From NCBI RefSeq assembly GCF_015074785.1, contig NZ_CP042464.1, forward strand, positions 496,001-560,000: a stretch of DNA of 64,000 nt. Direction: 5' to 3'. The notes below the pieces were generated by a model. It was not told where the DNA came from, searched no databases, and worked only from the letters and a program-made list of their open reading frames with translations. The position numbers and the translations under genes were made by a program. The stretch is from Segatella copri. Its GTDB lineage: Bacteria > Bacteroidota > Bacteroidia > Bacteroidales > Bacteroidaceae. Each line of letters begins with the position of its first letter. Within the stretch, counting starts at the first letter, position 1. This document shows, piece by piece, positions 1 to 8,441 of the stretch.

Positions 1-190
1 ATTTCAAGTAGGCTGTGGCGAAATATTCCCAGGCGTTGTGATACTCGGTTTCGTGCTCGTAGGCGAGGGTGGCCTCTACTCCTTGCGGATAGCTGCCGCC
101 AACGCCTACCATGATATGGTTGCCGTGACTCTGGGCGAATGCGCTTGCTGTCAGTAGTATGGCGAATATCGTTGAAAGTATTCTTCTCAT
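1..190 (-). CDS. traO: TraO-like conjugative transfer protein (N-terminal part only)
   Basis: Reading leftwards from the ATG at 190-188, 63 codons stay open to the window edge. The peptide starts with MRRILSTIFAILLTASAFAQ, a typical signal peptide, followed by a glycine-rich stretch (VGVGGSYPQG) and an aromatic segment that looks like the first strands of an outer-membrane beta barrel. The gene lies 10 nt downstream of traN in the same direction, which is the position of traO in CTnDOT-type transfer operons. TraO is thought to be an outer-membrane part of the mating apparatus. The name rests on position and the barrel-like start; the rest of the gene is outside the window. Confidence 0.6.
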   Translation of the reverse strand, partial: MRRILSTIFAILLTASAFAQSHGNHIMVGVGGSYPQGVEATLAYEHETEYHNAWEYFATAYLK

Positions 191-200
191 ATCTGTCTTT

Positions 201-1052
201 TTATTGTTCACGTAAAAGAAGGGTGTCGAAGGCATCGGCGGCCAACACATCCTCGTAATCGAGGTTCATGGAGATTGTTCTTCCGGAAATCTGCTTTTCG
301 CTGAGTTCGATGGATAGTACCTTGTCGTTAGGAAAAGTCATTTTCTTCAGAACAATGATGTTTCTGTAGCCTTTCTTGAATCTTACGGAACGATCCAATA
401 CCAGGGCAGGCTTCAGCTCGATGGTCTGCACATTGGTGGCTTTCTGCTGCTTCTTGTCCTGCAGCTTTACCCTTAGCTCGTCGATATCAAACGGAAGGTT
501 GGTCTTGTTGTCCACGGAGAAGTCTATGAAGAAGTATTCTCCTACCACATAGATGTTGTTCAGACGCATGGTCATCTTGTTCTGGGTGGTGAATGTGCTT
601 CTATATCGGGCAGGGGAGTTCCACACCTTCATGGCGTAACTCACCATATCCACCGTTGACATGCTTACATCTGGGTTATGGAAGGCATTGCGCTCCACTA
701 GCTCAACTTCCTTGTCAGTCACTGCCTCTTCCAGCTTGCTTGTGTATATCAAGGCATATTGCACTCGATAGCGTTCTGTGATGATGGTGACAACTCCCAT
801 CACCTCGCCGTCCTTGTGGTTGCCAGTCTTTGGCTTCAAGCGGATGACATTTTCCAATGGCTTGTCGCCAGCGATGCTGTCTGTGGATATATCTACCAAG
901 CGAATAGGCTCTGATGCCGTGATGATGGATGAAACATTCTCGTTGATAGTGAGCTGCTCCATGTCGTTATACCCTTTCTGAGCGAATGCTCCAAGTGTGG
1001 CTCCTAAGCACACCGCAAGGAGTGATAGGAACTTCTTTCTTATTTCTTTCAT
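201..1052 (-). CDS. traN: Conjugative transposon protein TraN (DUF4138-like)
   Basis: The 283-residue protein begins at the ATG at 1052 (MKEIRKKFLSLL), chosen because it opens directly into a signal peptide ending in GAFAQ; the longer upstream frame only adds residues overlapping traM. The body is beta-rich, with a run such as IYVVGEYFFIDFSVDNKT, as in the TraN/DUF4138 family, which is regarded as the periplasmic VirB9-like component of Bacteroidota type IV secretion. It sits between traM (10 nt upstream) and traO in the conserved order J-K-L-M-N-O. It presumably works with TraM and TraO in the outer-membrane core complex. The role is from family knowledge; the identification is by order, length and signal peptide. 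Confidence 0.82.
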   Translation of the reverse strand: MKEIRKKFLSLLAVCLGATLGAFAQKGYNDMEQLTINENVSSIITASEPIRLVDISTDSIAGDKPLENVIRLKPKTGNHKDGEVMGVVTIITERYRVQYALIYTSKLEEAVTDKEVELVERNAFHNPDVSMSTVDMVSYAMKVWNSPARYRSTFTTQNKMTMRLNNIYVVGEYFFIDFSVDNKTNLPFDIDELRVKLQDKKQQKATNVQTIELKPALVLDRSVRFKKGYRNIIVLKKMTFPNDKVLSIELSEKQISGRTISMNLDYEDVLAADAFDTLLLREQ

Positions 1053-1062
1053 TTCTATCTGA

Positions 1063-2361
1063 TTAATAATTGTTTCTATTTCTGTTGCTTCTTTCCTTCT
1101 GACTGCCGTCAACAAGGTAAACTCGTGTGCCGTACTTCAGGCGGACACGGTTCTTCTTGGCTGCTGTTCCCAAGGCGTTCATCACTCGTTGTGAGGCATT
1201 TTGCGCTGCTTGGGTCGCCCATCCCTTGATGCCGCTGCTGCTGGTCGTGGTGTTGTCCATGATGTTGCCGCCTTGCATGGCACTGCTTGCGACTTCCTTG
1301 GTGGTTTCCCTGAAACTGCTCAGAGGTACATACAGGCCTTGCATGCCGTCCGTGTCATAGATGGATAGGCTTACCTTGATGATGTCATCGTCATAGAAGA
1401 TGCTTTCTACCTTTCCTTGGACTCTTTGCTTGCCGAAGCCACTCATGGTGGCATATAGGTAGGTGCCTTTCTTGATGGTCTCGTCGCCTATCTCTATGTC
1501 ATCCAACAGGCGGAGACGGACCCTGCTGCCGTCAACGGCCTTTACGTTCTCGTCGATGATGGCCATGATGAGCTTGTCTTTTTCCTTGTCCTTGCCTACG
1601 GTGTTGAAGTAGTCGGAGACTTCCTTGGTCTTCTTTGTCACCTTTTCTGGTTGCTCTCCATCTTGCTGTACGCCTCCTTGGTACTGATGGTTGCCGTTAG
1701 CGGTATTTGGAGCGTTGTAAGAATTGTCGGTGTCATTGTTCATGGCTCCAGGAATACCGCTGTTCGTGGTGTTTCCTGTTGTGGTTGAAGAGGAAAGGGA
1801 AGAGGACGAGTTTTCTTCATAGTCTGCCAGATAGTTGTCGCCACCTCCCAGGTTGCGGTTCATTTCTTCCCAGTTGCGTTGGCGACGGCGGCGTTGCGCC
1901 TTGGCTATCTCGGAGCTGCTTATCGGGTCAACAAAGTCGTCATTGTTGGATTGGCTGCGATTTTGTCTCACTCGCTCTTGCATCTCTTGGAGCTTGCGCT
2001 TCTCCTCGGCTTGCTGTTGCTTGACCTTCTTGGCTTCCTCTTCGTTATACTTTGACTCGTAATCCTGTTTCTTGTTTACGGAGTCGTTGTCGTTCTCTAC
2101 GTTTTGGACTCCCGAAAGGTCGGAAATCTTTCCGTATTCCCTTTGGGTGTTGTCCATTTTGTCGCCTAGGACGCTGTCGGTGTAGGCTTCCGGTAACTCG
2201 CTCGACAAATAGTCGGTGGTCTTCAGCTTGCTGTTGCCTGGCCCTGATGTTTCGACGTTGAATGTGTCTATCAAGAAGTAGCCTGTGAACAACAGCGGTA
2301 TGTATATGATGGCTGGTATCATATACTTGGGCTGCTTGAAGTTGATTTTCTTTATATCCAT
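1063..2361 (-). CDS. traM: Conjugative transposon protein TraM (VirB10-like)
   Basis: This 432-residue protein has a short cytoplasmic N-terminus, one membrane segment at about residues 14-32 (YMIPAIIYIPLLFTGYFLI), a long low-complexity linker rich in K, Q, E, N and S (about 80-240), and a folded C-terminal domain (about 260-432). A single N-terminal helix, a disordered periplasmic linker and a C-terminal beta domain are the plan of TrbI/VirB10 proteins and of Bacteroides TraM. The linker contains a poly-S/T/N stretch likely to vary in length between strains. traL lies 2 nt upstream and traN 10 nt downstream, so these genes are surely co-transcribed. It should link the inner- and outer-membrane parts of the mating channel. 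Confidence 0.85.
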   Translation of the reverse strand: MDIKKINFKQPKYMIPAIIYIPLLFTGYFLIDTFNVETSGPGNSKLKTTDYLSSELPEAYTDSVLGDKMDNTQREYGKISDLSGVQNVENDNDSVNKKQDYESKYNEEEAKKVKQQQAEEKRKLQEMQERVRQNRSQSNNDDFVDPISSSEIAKAQRRRRQRNWEEMNRNLGGGDNYLADYEENSSSSLSSSTTTGNTTNSGIPGAMNNDTDNSYNAPNTANGNHQYQGGVQQDGEQPEKVTKKTKEVSDYFNTVGKDKEKDKLIMAIIDENVKAVDGSRVRLRLLDDIEIGDETIKKGTYLYATMSGFGKQRVQGKVESIFYDDDIIKVSLSIYDTDGMQGLYVPLSSFRETTKEVASSAMQGGNIMDNTTTSSSGIKGWATQAAQNASQRVMNALGTAAKKNRVRLKYGTRVYLVDGSQKERSNRNRNNY

Positions 2362-2363
2362 CT

Positions 2364-2696
2364 TTATTGTGCTTTGTGTGAATTACGTTGCTCCTGAAGG
2401 GCTTTCTCTACTCGCTCCACTGCCGTGTGGCGTTTTTGCTCCTTGCTCGCATTGTAATATCTTATCATGTTGATGACATTCCAGGCGAACAGGGAGATTA
2501 CCAAGCCGAACACGATGCCCAGAAAGGCCTTTCTGTGGTCGTTTGCCCATTCTTGGATTTTCAAAAACAGAATGTTGAGCTTGGTCTTCTCAGCGAACTT
2601 TTGACCTGCTCTCACCTCTCGCTCGTATTGCTCTCGATACTGGGGATCGTTCTTGTCGGGCATCTTCTCGCCCATGAGTACTTTCTTTATGTCCAT
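2364..2696 (-). CDS. traL: TraL-like small membrane protein of the tra operon
   Basis: The protein has 110 residues, with a charged N-terminal half, one membrane segment near residues 58-76 (AFLGIVFGLVISLFAWNVI) and a basic, helical C-terminus. In CTnDOT-type operons the gene between traK and traM is traL, a small one-helix protein of about this size (DUF3989 family), and the position fits exactly: 11 nt after traK and 2 nt before traM. No enzymatic motif is visible. It is probably an inner-membrane accessory of the secretion channel. The symbol is given from gene order and topology. Confidence 0.7.
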   Translation of the reverse strand: MDIKKVLMGEKMPDKNDPQYREQYEREVRAGQKFAEKTKLNILFLKIQEWANDHRKAFLGIVFGLVISLFAWNVINMIRYYNASKEQKRHTAVERVEKALQEQRNSHKAQ

Positions 2697-2707
2697 TGTT
2701 GCTTGAT

Positions 2708-3325
2708 TTAATAGTCTGACTTCTTGGTTTCCTCCAAGTCTTGGTTCTTCAGTGTTCGCCAGTTGGTGATGAGGATTCCGTGAGGGTTGTTCTCTGTTCT
2801 CGGCACTCTTCTGAGCTTGCCGGCGGTTACTAACTGACGCATCAGGATGCTTGTCCTTCGCTCGATGCGCTGTCTGCCGTAGTAGGTGAAGGTGAGGGAA
2901 TCGGTGTTGAGCTTGATGCTGTCACAATAGATACTGCAGATGGTGCTCGTACCTATTATATTATTATAGAAGCCTTTTTCCTTCAGGGCGTTGTACTGGG
3001 CTAGTCCTGTCTCGTCCACCAGATACATGGCTTTCTTCATGGTGTATTGGATATACTTGTCATCTGGTGCCAACGTGAAGAAGAACTGATGGAACATCTC
3101 GATGTCGCTCTTGGCTTCCACATCGAAGGTTTCTTCTTGGGTGGTCTGCTTCACCAGGATAGGAACGGTTCCGTCCAATACGTAAACTTTCTTGTGGGCT
3201 TCGTCCACCATGCCCTTGGCGATGATGATGCTGCCTAGGCTCACAATGACGCAGCCTACCAGAAATAGGCTGCTCACTATCATTACGAGCTTGATTTTAT
3301 TCTCTACATTCTTTAATACTGCCAT
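2708..3325 (-). CDS. traK: Conjugative transposon protein TraK (VirB8-like)
   Basis: This 205-residue protein has one membrane helix at about residues 14-38 (VMIVSSLFLVGCVIVSLGSI) followed by a periplasmic domain of about 165 residues. Length, topology and the position between traJ and traL match TraK, considered the VirB8-type assembly factor of Bacteroidota type IV systems. A run such as QFFFTLAPDDKYIQYTMKKA is characteristic of the family. The C-terminus is basic and hydrophilic. The start ATG at 3325 is 23 nt downstream of the traJ stop, so traJ and traK should share a transcript. Confidence 0.86.
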   Translation of the reverse strand: MAVLKNVENKIKLVMIVSSLFLVGCVIVSLGSIIIAKGMVDEAHKKVYVLDGTVPILVKQTTQEETFDVEAKSDIEMFHQFFFTLAPDDKYIQYTMKKAMYLVDETGLAQYNALKEKGFYNNIIGTSTICSIYCDSIKLNTDSLTFTYYGRQRIERRTSILMRQLVTAGKLRRVPRTENNPHGILITNWRTLKNQDLEETKKSDY

Positions 3326-3348
3326 ATTGTTGTATTTTTATCTATTCT

Positions 3349-4533
3349 TTATATTCTCATCACTGAAGCCGCACTTGCCTTCACAGAGGATGCTACTCCC
3401 TCGCCGAAGTTTCGGGTGGAGAATGCGGTGTCGCCCTCTGGTATCATCCACGCTGCCAAGTCTGGAACTAGGTTCAAGCACTTCAAGGCTACTACGGATG
3501 CTGCCAACAGGTAGCCGCAGGTCATGAAGGCGTTCTGGATGTAGGCAGCCATGGCTCCCTCGCCTTGGGTGATAGCAGTAAGGTTCTCTACTTGAACACT
3601 TAGTACGATGTCGAAAAGTAACAATACATAGAAACCGACGAAGTACAACATCGCTCCGTAGAAGTGTACCGTGAGATACCTCGTTATCCACTTAGCCCAG
3701 GCTCCTTCCCATTTTGGTAGGACGCTGAAAGCCCATTGAATCGGTCCGAATATCGTGAGCATTCCTAACAGTATCTGCTGACAGAAAATCGTGCTCCACC
3801 AACCAATTCGGTAGATGACCAAGGCAAAGAACATGACAACTTTGTCCAGACCTATCATTAAACCTGCAAAGGTGGACTTTGTTTCTGCGCTTTTTGCTTT
3901 TGAAAGTCCTTCTGAAACACTTTTAGTTCCTGTTGCTTCAGTTTGAACATCTGATGTTTGCACATTTTGTAATTCCCCAGCGGCACTTTTAATAGGGGAG
4001 GATATTGAATCACAAAGCTTATCTCTTTTCTGTATAAGAGGCATAAGTTCATTGTATTTATCACTTACTTGTGTAGCTTCGGCTTCATATAAGTCATGTG
4101 TGTAGCTGCCTATGCAATTAGGAATGTAAGCCAAAGCGTCAAGGATGCAAGCGTTGCTGGCACCTTTGAATCCACTCATACTTGGTGGGTACCAAAAGCA
4201 CATCACGATAGCAATGCCTAACACCTTCATTATCTTGAAGACATCTATAGGCTCATTCTTCACCATCATCTTGTAGGCCATGCCTCCAGCCACGATGATA
4301 GAGAACAATGCTCCCAAAGCCATGCTCATCTGCAAAATCCACCAAAAAGGACCTTGCGAACCGATAAAATCGCTGTTGCATAAAAACTCGTTTGTTTGAA
4401 AAACGACATTATCTATGTCTTCTTCAAACAAATCAACACCTATGGTTTGCGAAAGATCGCTAACCATGTCTTTTATTCCATCCATCGTATCATTACTGGA
4501 TGAAGCATCTAAGAATAATGTACTAAATGCCAT
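3349..4533 (-). CDS. traJ: Conjugative transposon protein TraJ (VirB6-like polytopic protein)
   Basis: The 394-residue protein starts at ATG 4533 (MAFSTLFLDASSS); the frame runs ten codons further, but the upstream part is AT-rich leader. After a soluble acidic N-terminus there are several hydrophobic stretches (for example MSMALGALFSIIVAGGMAYK, then two long ones in the second half and one near GYLLAASVVALKCL). This is the plan of TraJ/VirB6 proteins that form the inner-membrane channel. It is the first gene of the unit traJ-K-L-M-N-O. A promoter (-7 box at 4561-4568) and a conserved 38-bp upstream block lie just 5' of it. The segment around residues 160-220 is a hydrophilic, variable insert. 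Confidence 0.85.
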   Translation of the reverse strand: MAFSTLFLDASSSNDTMDGIKDMVSDLSQTIGVDLFEEDIDNVVFQTNEFLCNSDFIGSQGPFWWILQMSMALGALFSIIVAGGMAYKMMVKNEPIDVFKIMKVLGIAIVMCFWYPPSMSGFKGASNACILDALAYIPNCIGSYTHDLYEAEATQVSDKYNELMPLIQKRDKLCDSISSPIKSAAGELQNVQTSDVQTEATGTKSVSEGLSKAKSAETKSTFAGLMIGLDKVVMFFALVIYRIGWWSTIFCQQILLGMLTIFGPIQWAFSVLPKWEGAWAKWITRYLTVHFYGAMLYFVGFYVLLLFDIVLSVQVENLTAITQGEGAMAAYIQNAFMTCGYLLAASVVALKCLNLVPDLAAWMIPEGDTAFSTRNFGEGVASSVKASAASVMRI

Positions 4534-4560
4534 TTTTATATCAATTTTAAAATTTTCGCA

Positions 4561-4647
4561 CAAAAGTAATGGAAAAACATAAAAATGGCCGCATAAACAC
4601 GATATACCTTTTTATTTAACATATTCTTTTTCTAAGGTGTATCGTGT
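4561..4647 (-). promoter_or_regulatory. Promoter and operator-like block upstream of traJ
   Basis: On the minus strand the -7 box TACTTTTG is at 4568-4561, fitting the Bacteroidota consensus TAnnTTTG. Upstream, 4598-4635 is identical over 38 nt to 15738-15775, which sits 5' of the second tra unit at the same distance (37 nt from -7 edge to block edge). At this copy the block starts an inverted repeat: ACACGATATACC (4597-4608) against GGTGTATCGTGT (4636-4647), 11 of 12 positions paired. This looks like the binding site of a transfer-gene activator or repressor. Confidence 0.65.
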
Positions 4648-4660
4648 AAACTGTTATAAA

Positions 4661-4715
4661 TGAGGCTGCTCGCCCCCTTTAACCCCTCGGTGTTAATGCA
4701 AGGGTATAGATTATT
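4661..4715. repeat. Dispersed ~50-bp repeat, copy 1
   Basis: This stretch shares CTCGCCCCCTTT, ACCCCTCGGTGTT and GTATAGATTATT in the same order with 21971-22024. It lies between the traJ promoter region and the downstream end of the gene at 4763. Function is unknown; both copies sit in leader-like gaps 5' of leftward genes. Confidence 0.55.
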
Positions 4716-4731
4716 GAGGTGAATATACAAC

Positions 4732-4757
4732 AAAGCCCCTTGCTAACGCAAGAGGCT
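4732..4757 (-). terminator. Probable terminator of the gene at 4763-5527
   Basis: A hairpin AAGCCCCTTGC / GCAAGAGGCTT with a four-base loop spans 4733-4756, directly downstream of the stop codon of the leftward gene, and is followed on the minus strand by TTTGTTG. It separates that gene from traJ. Confidence 0.5.
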
Positions 4758-4762
4758 TATGA

Positions 4763-5527
4763 TTATTTGAATAAAGAATCAAGATTTTTATCCTTTTCAG
4801 TTTTGTTGAGTAGTTCTGATTTTGCAGTTTCCAAATTAAGAGCATCGATTAAACTCTGTATTTGTTGTTCGCTGTTGAAATTAAAACAAACTTGCGACAC
4901 AGAAAAAGTTTCTTTGATAGGATAGGATGTAAGCATTCCTTCGTTGTAACCTTTGGTTCTTATAAAAGGAATTCCATTCCACCCCATAAAAACATTACAC
5001 TCTCCTTTTTCATCTACATTAAACATGGCATGTACTTCATGTATAGCTGCGATTTTCATGTCTTGATAGTATTCAAAACCGTTTTTAGTAGCTTGAAGAA
5101 ATAATGCAGGATTGTTTTTGTAATAACCGATTTCCTTGGAATATTTCTTCACACCATTTTCCTTTGCTATAGATGACCACTCTATATATTTTTCTTTTAT
5201 AAATTTTAATTCATTAATAAAGTCAGTCAAACAATTAGGTCTATTTTTTGTTTCTAATCCAGCCTTAATTTTTACTCCTTTATCGAAGCAGGAAAGAGTT
5301 AGATTAAGTCCAGAAAAACTGCCATCATTTATAAATAAAGTAGTGAGGCACGTATCTGGATGGTTGTTGTATCCTTTCATATAAAATTTACGTGTTACCG
5401 TCCCAGTCTGTGCCATCACATTTAGCATTCCTATCAAACTAAGGAATACTACTGCTATTGTTTTCTTTGCTATGCTATAATTGTTGTAATTTTTGTTACT
5501 CATATCATTTACTCTTTGGTTTGACAT
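4763..5527 (-). CDS. Exported protein of unknown function in the transfer region
   Basis: The 254-residue protein has a hydrophobic signal segment (TIAVVFLSLIGMLNVMAQ, about residues 23-40) and a soluble domain rich in aromatic and lysine residues. I do not recognise the family. The start at 5527 is the longest choice; a second ATG at 5503 (MSNKNYNNYS) would give a more usual signal-peptide length. A promoter-like TACCTTTA lies upstream near 5565. It has its own apparent promoter and terminator, so it may be expressed separately from the tra units on either side. Its place in the transfer region suggests a cell-envelope accessory, but this is inference from position only. Confidence 0.6.
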   Translation of the reverse strand: MSNQRVNDMSNKNYNNYSIAKKTIAVVFLSLIGMLNVMAQTGTVTRKFYMKGYNNHPDTCLTTLFINDGSFSGLNLTLSCFDKGVKIKAGLETKNRPNCLTDFINELKFIKEKYIEWSSIAKENGVKKYSKEIGYYKNNPALFLQATKNGFEYYQDMKIAAIHEVHAMFNVDEKGECNVFMGWNGIPFIRTKGYNEGMLTSYPIKETFSVSQVCFNFNSEQQIQSLIDALNLETAKSELLNKTEKDKNLDSLFK

Positions 5528-5781
5528 TATTGCCGTTTTACCTATTTTTGGCTGTAAAGGTACAGCTTTTTCTTGAATTGAGCAACATTATTAACTAAAA
5601 GTTTAGTTTTCACATATATTTTATTGTACTTTTGAGTAAAACGACTGATTTATATCCTTATTTTTCTGTTTCTTTATTGTATTATTGCCTTATTTCTTTG
5701 TTGCTATATTTCTTTATTTTCTTATATAATTATATTTTTATATGGTTATATAATTATGCGAATATAGGTGTATTTGTTTGC
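5528..5781. other. AT-rich intergenic region without genes
   Basis: About 250 bases with no credible ORF. The right part (5664-5765) is very AT-rich with repeated TATATAATTATA-like words and a CTGTTTCTTTATTG word that recurs at 6566. The left part carries the promoter of the gene at 5527. Similar AT-rich words recur at 6537-6600, 17995-18110 and 23222-23310. Confidence 0.5.
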
Positions 5782-6522
5782 TTATTTGGAGAAACCATCC
5801 ACGGCCATGGCGTTCTGCCATCTTCGCATGGCATTGTTTGCTATCACCGTATTGCTTGATTGCCTGTCTATTTTCGTTGCTTTCTGCTGGGCTTGTTTGA
5901 CAGTCTTTAGACTTTTCCAATATCTTAGTTGTCCTGTGAGGGAGAGGTTGCGCTTCACTATGTCTTGGTAGATGGCCAAATATTCCTTCTTTCGACTGCC
6001 TAGGTCTAGATAGGACTTTCTGATGAGCTTGATGGCACAGTCGAGACTATTGTAGATGTCTTTCCAGTTCTTGAAGTCATCGCTGCTGCCTCCATAGCTT
6101 ACTATCTTGTTGATGTTGCTTTCGAAGGTGTTCATCTTACTCTCTATCTTTCCCTTTTCCATCATCCAGGCGACATCGCCTGCGCCTGGTGTTCTTGTAG
6201 CGATGTTGGTGGCTTCTACCTTCTCTCTCTTTACCAAGTCGGAATCCACTTTCTCCGCTAAAGGAACTTCCTTGTTGGTCAATACTTGATTTTCCAAGCG
6301 AAAACTCAACTTGTTGGTGGCTGCTGCTGTTTTTTGGTAACTCTTGTGCATAAGTTGATAGTATTCTCTTGGTTTAAGACTGCCAGCACCAGTTTCCATT
6401 ACTGTAAACTGATTCATGATGTCATCTTCATGAATATAGGTAACCTCGGCTCCTTGCGCTCTTGATGTCGTGGAGATGAATAACATTGCCACTAATGAAA
6501 ATAAAATTCTTATATGTTTCAT
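5782..6522 (-). CDS. Exported helical protein in the transfer region (DUF5045-like, uncertain)
   Basis: This protein of 246 residues has a clear signal peptide (MKHIRILFSLVAMLFISTTSRAQ cut into two hydrophobic blocks, ending near residue 23) and a mature part that is mostly helical, charged and coiled-coil-like. I cannot place it firmly. Its length and location between tra units recall the DUF5045-type exported proteins found next to tra genes in Bacteroides elements, a weak match from memory. It follows the gene at 6624-7454 after about 100 AT-rich bases. A role as a periplasmic VirB5-like or pilus-associated component is possible but not shown. Confidence 0.5.
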   Translation of the reverse strand: MKHIRILFSLVAMLFISTTSRAQGAEVTYIHEDDIMNQFTVMETGAGSLKPREYYQLMHKSYQKTAAATNKLSFRLENQVLTNKEVPLAEKVDSDLVKREKVEATNIATRTPGAGDVAWMMEKGKIESKMNTFESNINKIVSYGGSSDDFKNWKDIYNSLDCAIKLIRKSYLDLGSRKKEYLAIYQDIVKRNLSLTGQLRYWKSLKTVKQAQQKATKIDRQSSNTVIANNAMRRWQNAMAVDGFSK

Positions 6523-6623
6523 TGATTATTGCTTAATATAATTATATTTTTATATACTTATATGTCTGTTTCTTTATTGTTTTATATAAGCCTATACTTA
6601 TATATGCCTTTTATCCATTGGAA

Positions 6624-7454
6624 CTAAATGTCTTCTCTTGACCTGCCGCCGAGAATGCCCCCTCCTCCCAAAGCCTTATGTTTCTCGGTGGAAGGGCTTT
6701 GAAGGTTGTTGTAGGCAATGTACTGCGATTTCTTCCATGTGTCATATGCCTCCAACGCCATCTCCCTGATGGTCTTGGCTCTGAATATCTCTTTCTTCCA
6801 GAACCCCAGGCGAATGGTCATGTAGCTCCAAAGGGTTAGGTAGGCGTTTCTGACAGATGCGTCGATGGCATCCATGTTCTCATTGATACATTGCAAGCAG
6901 AGCATCATGGATTCTGTCTTGCACTCTGCCGTTCCTGTGAGGTAGGCTGACAAATCTATATAGGATTTATAGATGCTGGAAGCGGAACTTTTTATATCCT
7001 CTATGGTTTGCTTGCTTGTTGTATAGATGATGGTGTCCGATGACCATATCTTGCCCTTCAAGAGTATCTTTTCCTCATACTCGTTCAGAAGCTGTAGGTA
7101 GCTCTTGATGTTGCTACTGCAGCTTTGATAGGTTCTTACTCCATGAAAAGCCGTGGCTGTTCCATTCAAAATGAGGTCGATGATGTCAAAGCAGCGTTTG
7201 TATTTATCAAGCCTCTTGCTGGATTCCTGATATCCCTCGATGCTTTTCTGCGAGCCTTCATGTGCCTGTTCTACTCCTAGCTCAGCTATCATTCTTATAT
7301 CCAAGGCTGTTCTTACAGTCTTGTGGTTGGAAATCATCGCTTCTATGGATGGCATGTCGTTGATGCCAAACTGGGCGTGGCTTTTTGTTGGAAGCCATGC
7401 CAGTAATGCCACTATTATATAATAGGTATAGTACCTATGGTTCTTTTTTCTCAT
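6624..7454 (-). CDS. Exported helical protein in the transfer region (VirB5-like position)
   Basis: The 276-residue product has a signal segment (YYIIVALLAWLPTKSHAQ, about residues 11-28) followed by a helical domain and a glycine-rich tail (ALGGGGILGGRSREDI). Four cysteines cluster in the middle and could form disulfides. In CTnDOT-type elements an exported helical protein (TraI/DUF4141) lies between traG and traJ; this protein has the same position and build but no sequence motif I can tie to it. It starts 11 nt downstream of the ORF6N gene stop, so it may be co-transcribed with it and with the traG unit. Confidence 0.55.
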   Translation of the reverse strand: MRKKNHRYYTYYIIVALLAWLPTKSHAQFGINDMPSIEAMISNHKTVRTALDIRMIAELGVEQAHEGSQKSIEGYQESSKRLDKYKRCFDIIDLILNGTATAFHGVRTYQSCSSNIKSYLQLLNEYEEKILLKGKIWSSDTIIYTTSKQTIEDIKSSASSIYKSYIDLSAYLTGTAECKTESMMLCLQCINENMDAIDASVRNAYLTLWSYMTIRLGFWKKEIFRAKTIREMALEAYDTWKKSQYIAYNNLQSPSTEKHKALGGGGILGGRSREDI

Positions 7455-7465
7455 ACCGTTCGTTT

Positions 7466-8425
7466 TTAATTGTTACTTTTTATTTTTTCAATGAGCATAT
7501 CTGGGGATAGTATGTCTAACTTGGAAAAGGCAAACCACTTTTTACCTAAGTCTTTGATGGAGGCTCCAATGTGATATACATCATCGTCTATACAAAGGAA
7601 GCGGTCATGCGACAAACGGAATGTTTCAACATCAATCGGTGCATATTGAGCATTATGACGGTCTATGTCGAGTTGGAACTGACGGTTTATCTGCTGAGTG
7701 TAGATAACCGCAGACACGTTATTATCTCTTTTATCGAGCAATGTCAGTACAGTCTCGTCAACGTAGTTGTCGATAAGGACAATACGCTTCTTCGCACTCT
7801 TAATCAAGTCGGACACGAAAGTATAGGCATCATAAACTTGCCCATTGTAGAACACACCTTGCTTCGGCTTTGCATTGCCCTCGTCCAATCTGCGGAATAC
7901 TTCGTCTATGCGCTTGTCTGTTTCTTGCTGATGTTGCTGCATTTCCAGTTGATGGTACTCCATTGTTGAAAGACGTTGGAAAACTTCTGCATTTGTCACC
8001 ATGAAACGTCTCATTGCAACAAATGCATCCATAATACGTATGCTTACACGAATTGCGGTTTCACTTCTAAGAACAGTGGAGAGCATAGCCACTCCCTGCT
8101 CCGTGAAAGCATATGAACGAACTGTTGAGTGCTTCAAAATATTGAACCGGTCGCAATTTGCGACCAGTTCAGCCATTTCCTCCTTAGTTAGTTGAAAACG
8201 GAAACGCTCAGGGAAACGTTCTATATTACGTTTTACAGCCTCGTTTAATCTTTTAGTTTCCACTCCATAAAGTTCAGCCAAGTCTCTGTCTATCATAATC
8301 TGCTTTCCACGAATAGACATTATTCGACTTTCTACAGGAGTGGTAACTACGACTTCATCATTTTGTAACTGGTCACAATTTGCGACCAGTTCTCCTTTAT
8401 CTTGATGTTCTATATTATCTGCCAT
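7466..8425 (-). CDS. ORF6N-domain DNA-binding protein inserted in the tra region
   Basis: This protein has 319 residues. The N-terminal ORF6N (KilA-N/Bro-like) domain is clear from about residues 30-140: IRGKQIMIDRDLAELYGVET, then KRNIERFPERFRFQLT and AFTEQGVAMLSTVLRS. A coiled-coil segment follows (about 150-180), then a C-terminal domain (about 190-319) found in many Bacteroidota ORF6N proteins. These proteins are common on phages and mobile elements and are thought to bind DNA; targets are unknown. Two 17-bp palindromes (8149-8165 and 8371-8387) lie inside the coding sequence and encode the same motif LVANCD twice. A third palindrome lies just upstream. The gene has no obvious transfer role and looks like a late insertion. 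Confidence 0.8.
   Translation of the reverse strand: MADNIEHQDKGELVANCDQLQNDEVVVTTPVESRIMSIRGKQIMIDRDLAELYGVETKRLNEAVKRNIERFPERFRFQLTKEEMAELVANCDRFNILKHSTVRSYAFTEQGVAMLSTVLRSETAIRVSIRIMDAFVAMRRFMVTNAEVFQRLSTMEYHQLEMQQHQQETDKRIDEVFRRLDEGNAKPKQGVFYNGQVYDAYTFVSDLIKSAKKRIVLIDNYVDETVLTLLDKRDNNVSAVIYTQQINRQFQLDIDRHNAQYAPIDVETFRLSHDRFLCIDDDVYHIGASIKDLGKKWFAFSKLDILSPDMLIEKIKSNN
8149..8165. repeat. 17-bp palindrome, copy 1 (within ORF6N gene)
   Basis: GGTCGCAATTTGCGACC is palindromic except at its centre. It lies in frame in the ORF6N gene and encodes part of LVANCDRF. Confidence 0.7.
8371..8387. repeat. 17-bp palindrome, copy 2 (within ORF6N gene)
   Basis: GGTCACAATTTGCGACC differs from copy 1 at one base and again encodes LVANCD, here in the protein's N-terminal extension before the ORF6N domain. 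Confidence 0.7.
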
Positions 8426-8441
8426 ATTGCTATCTTTATTT

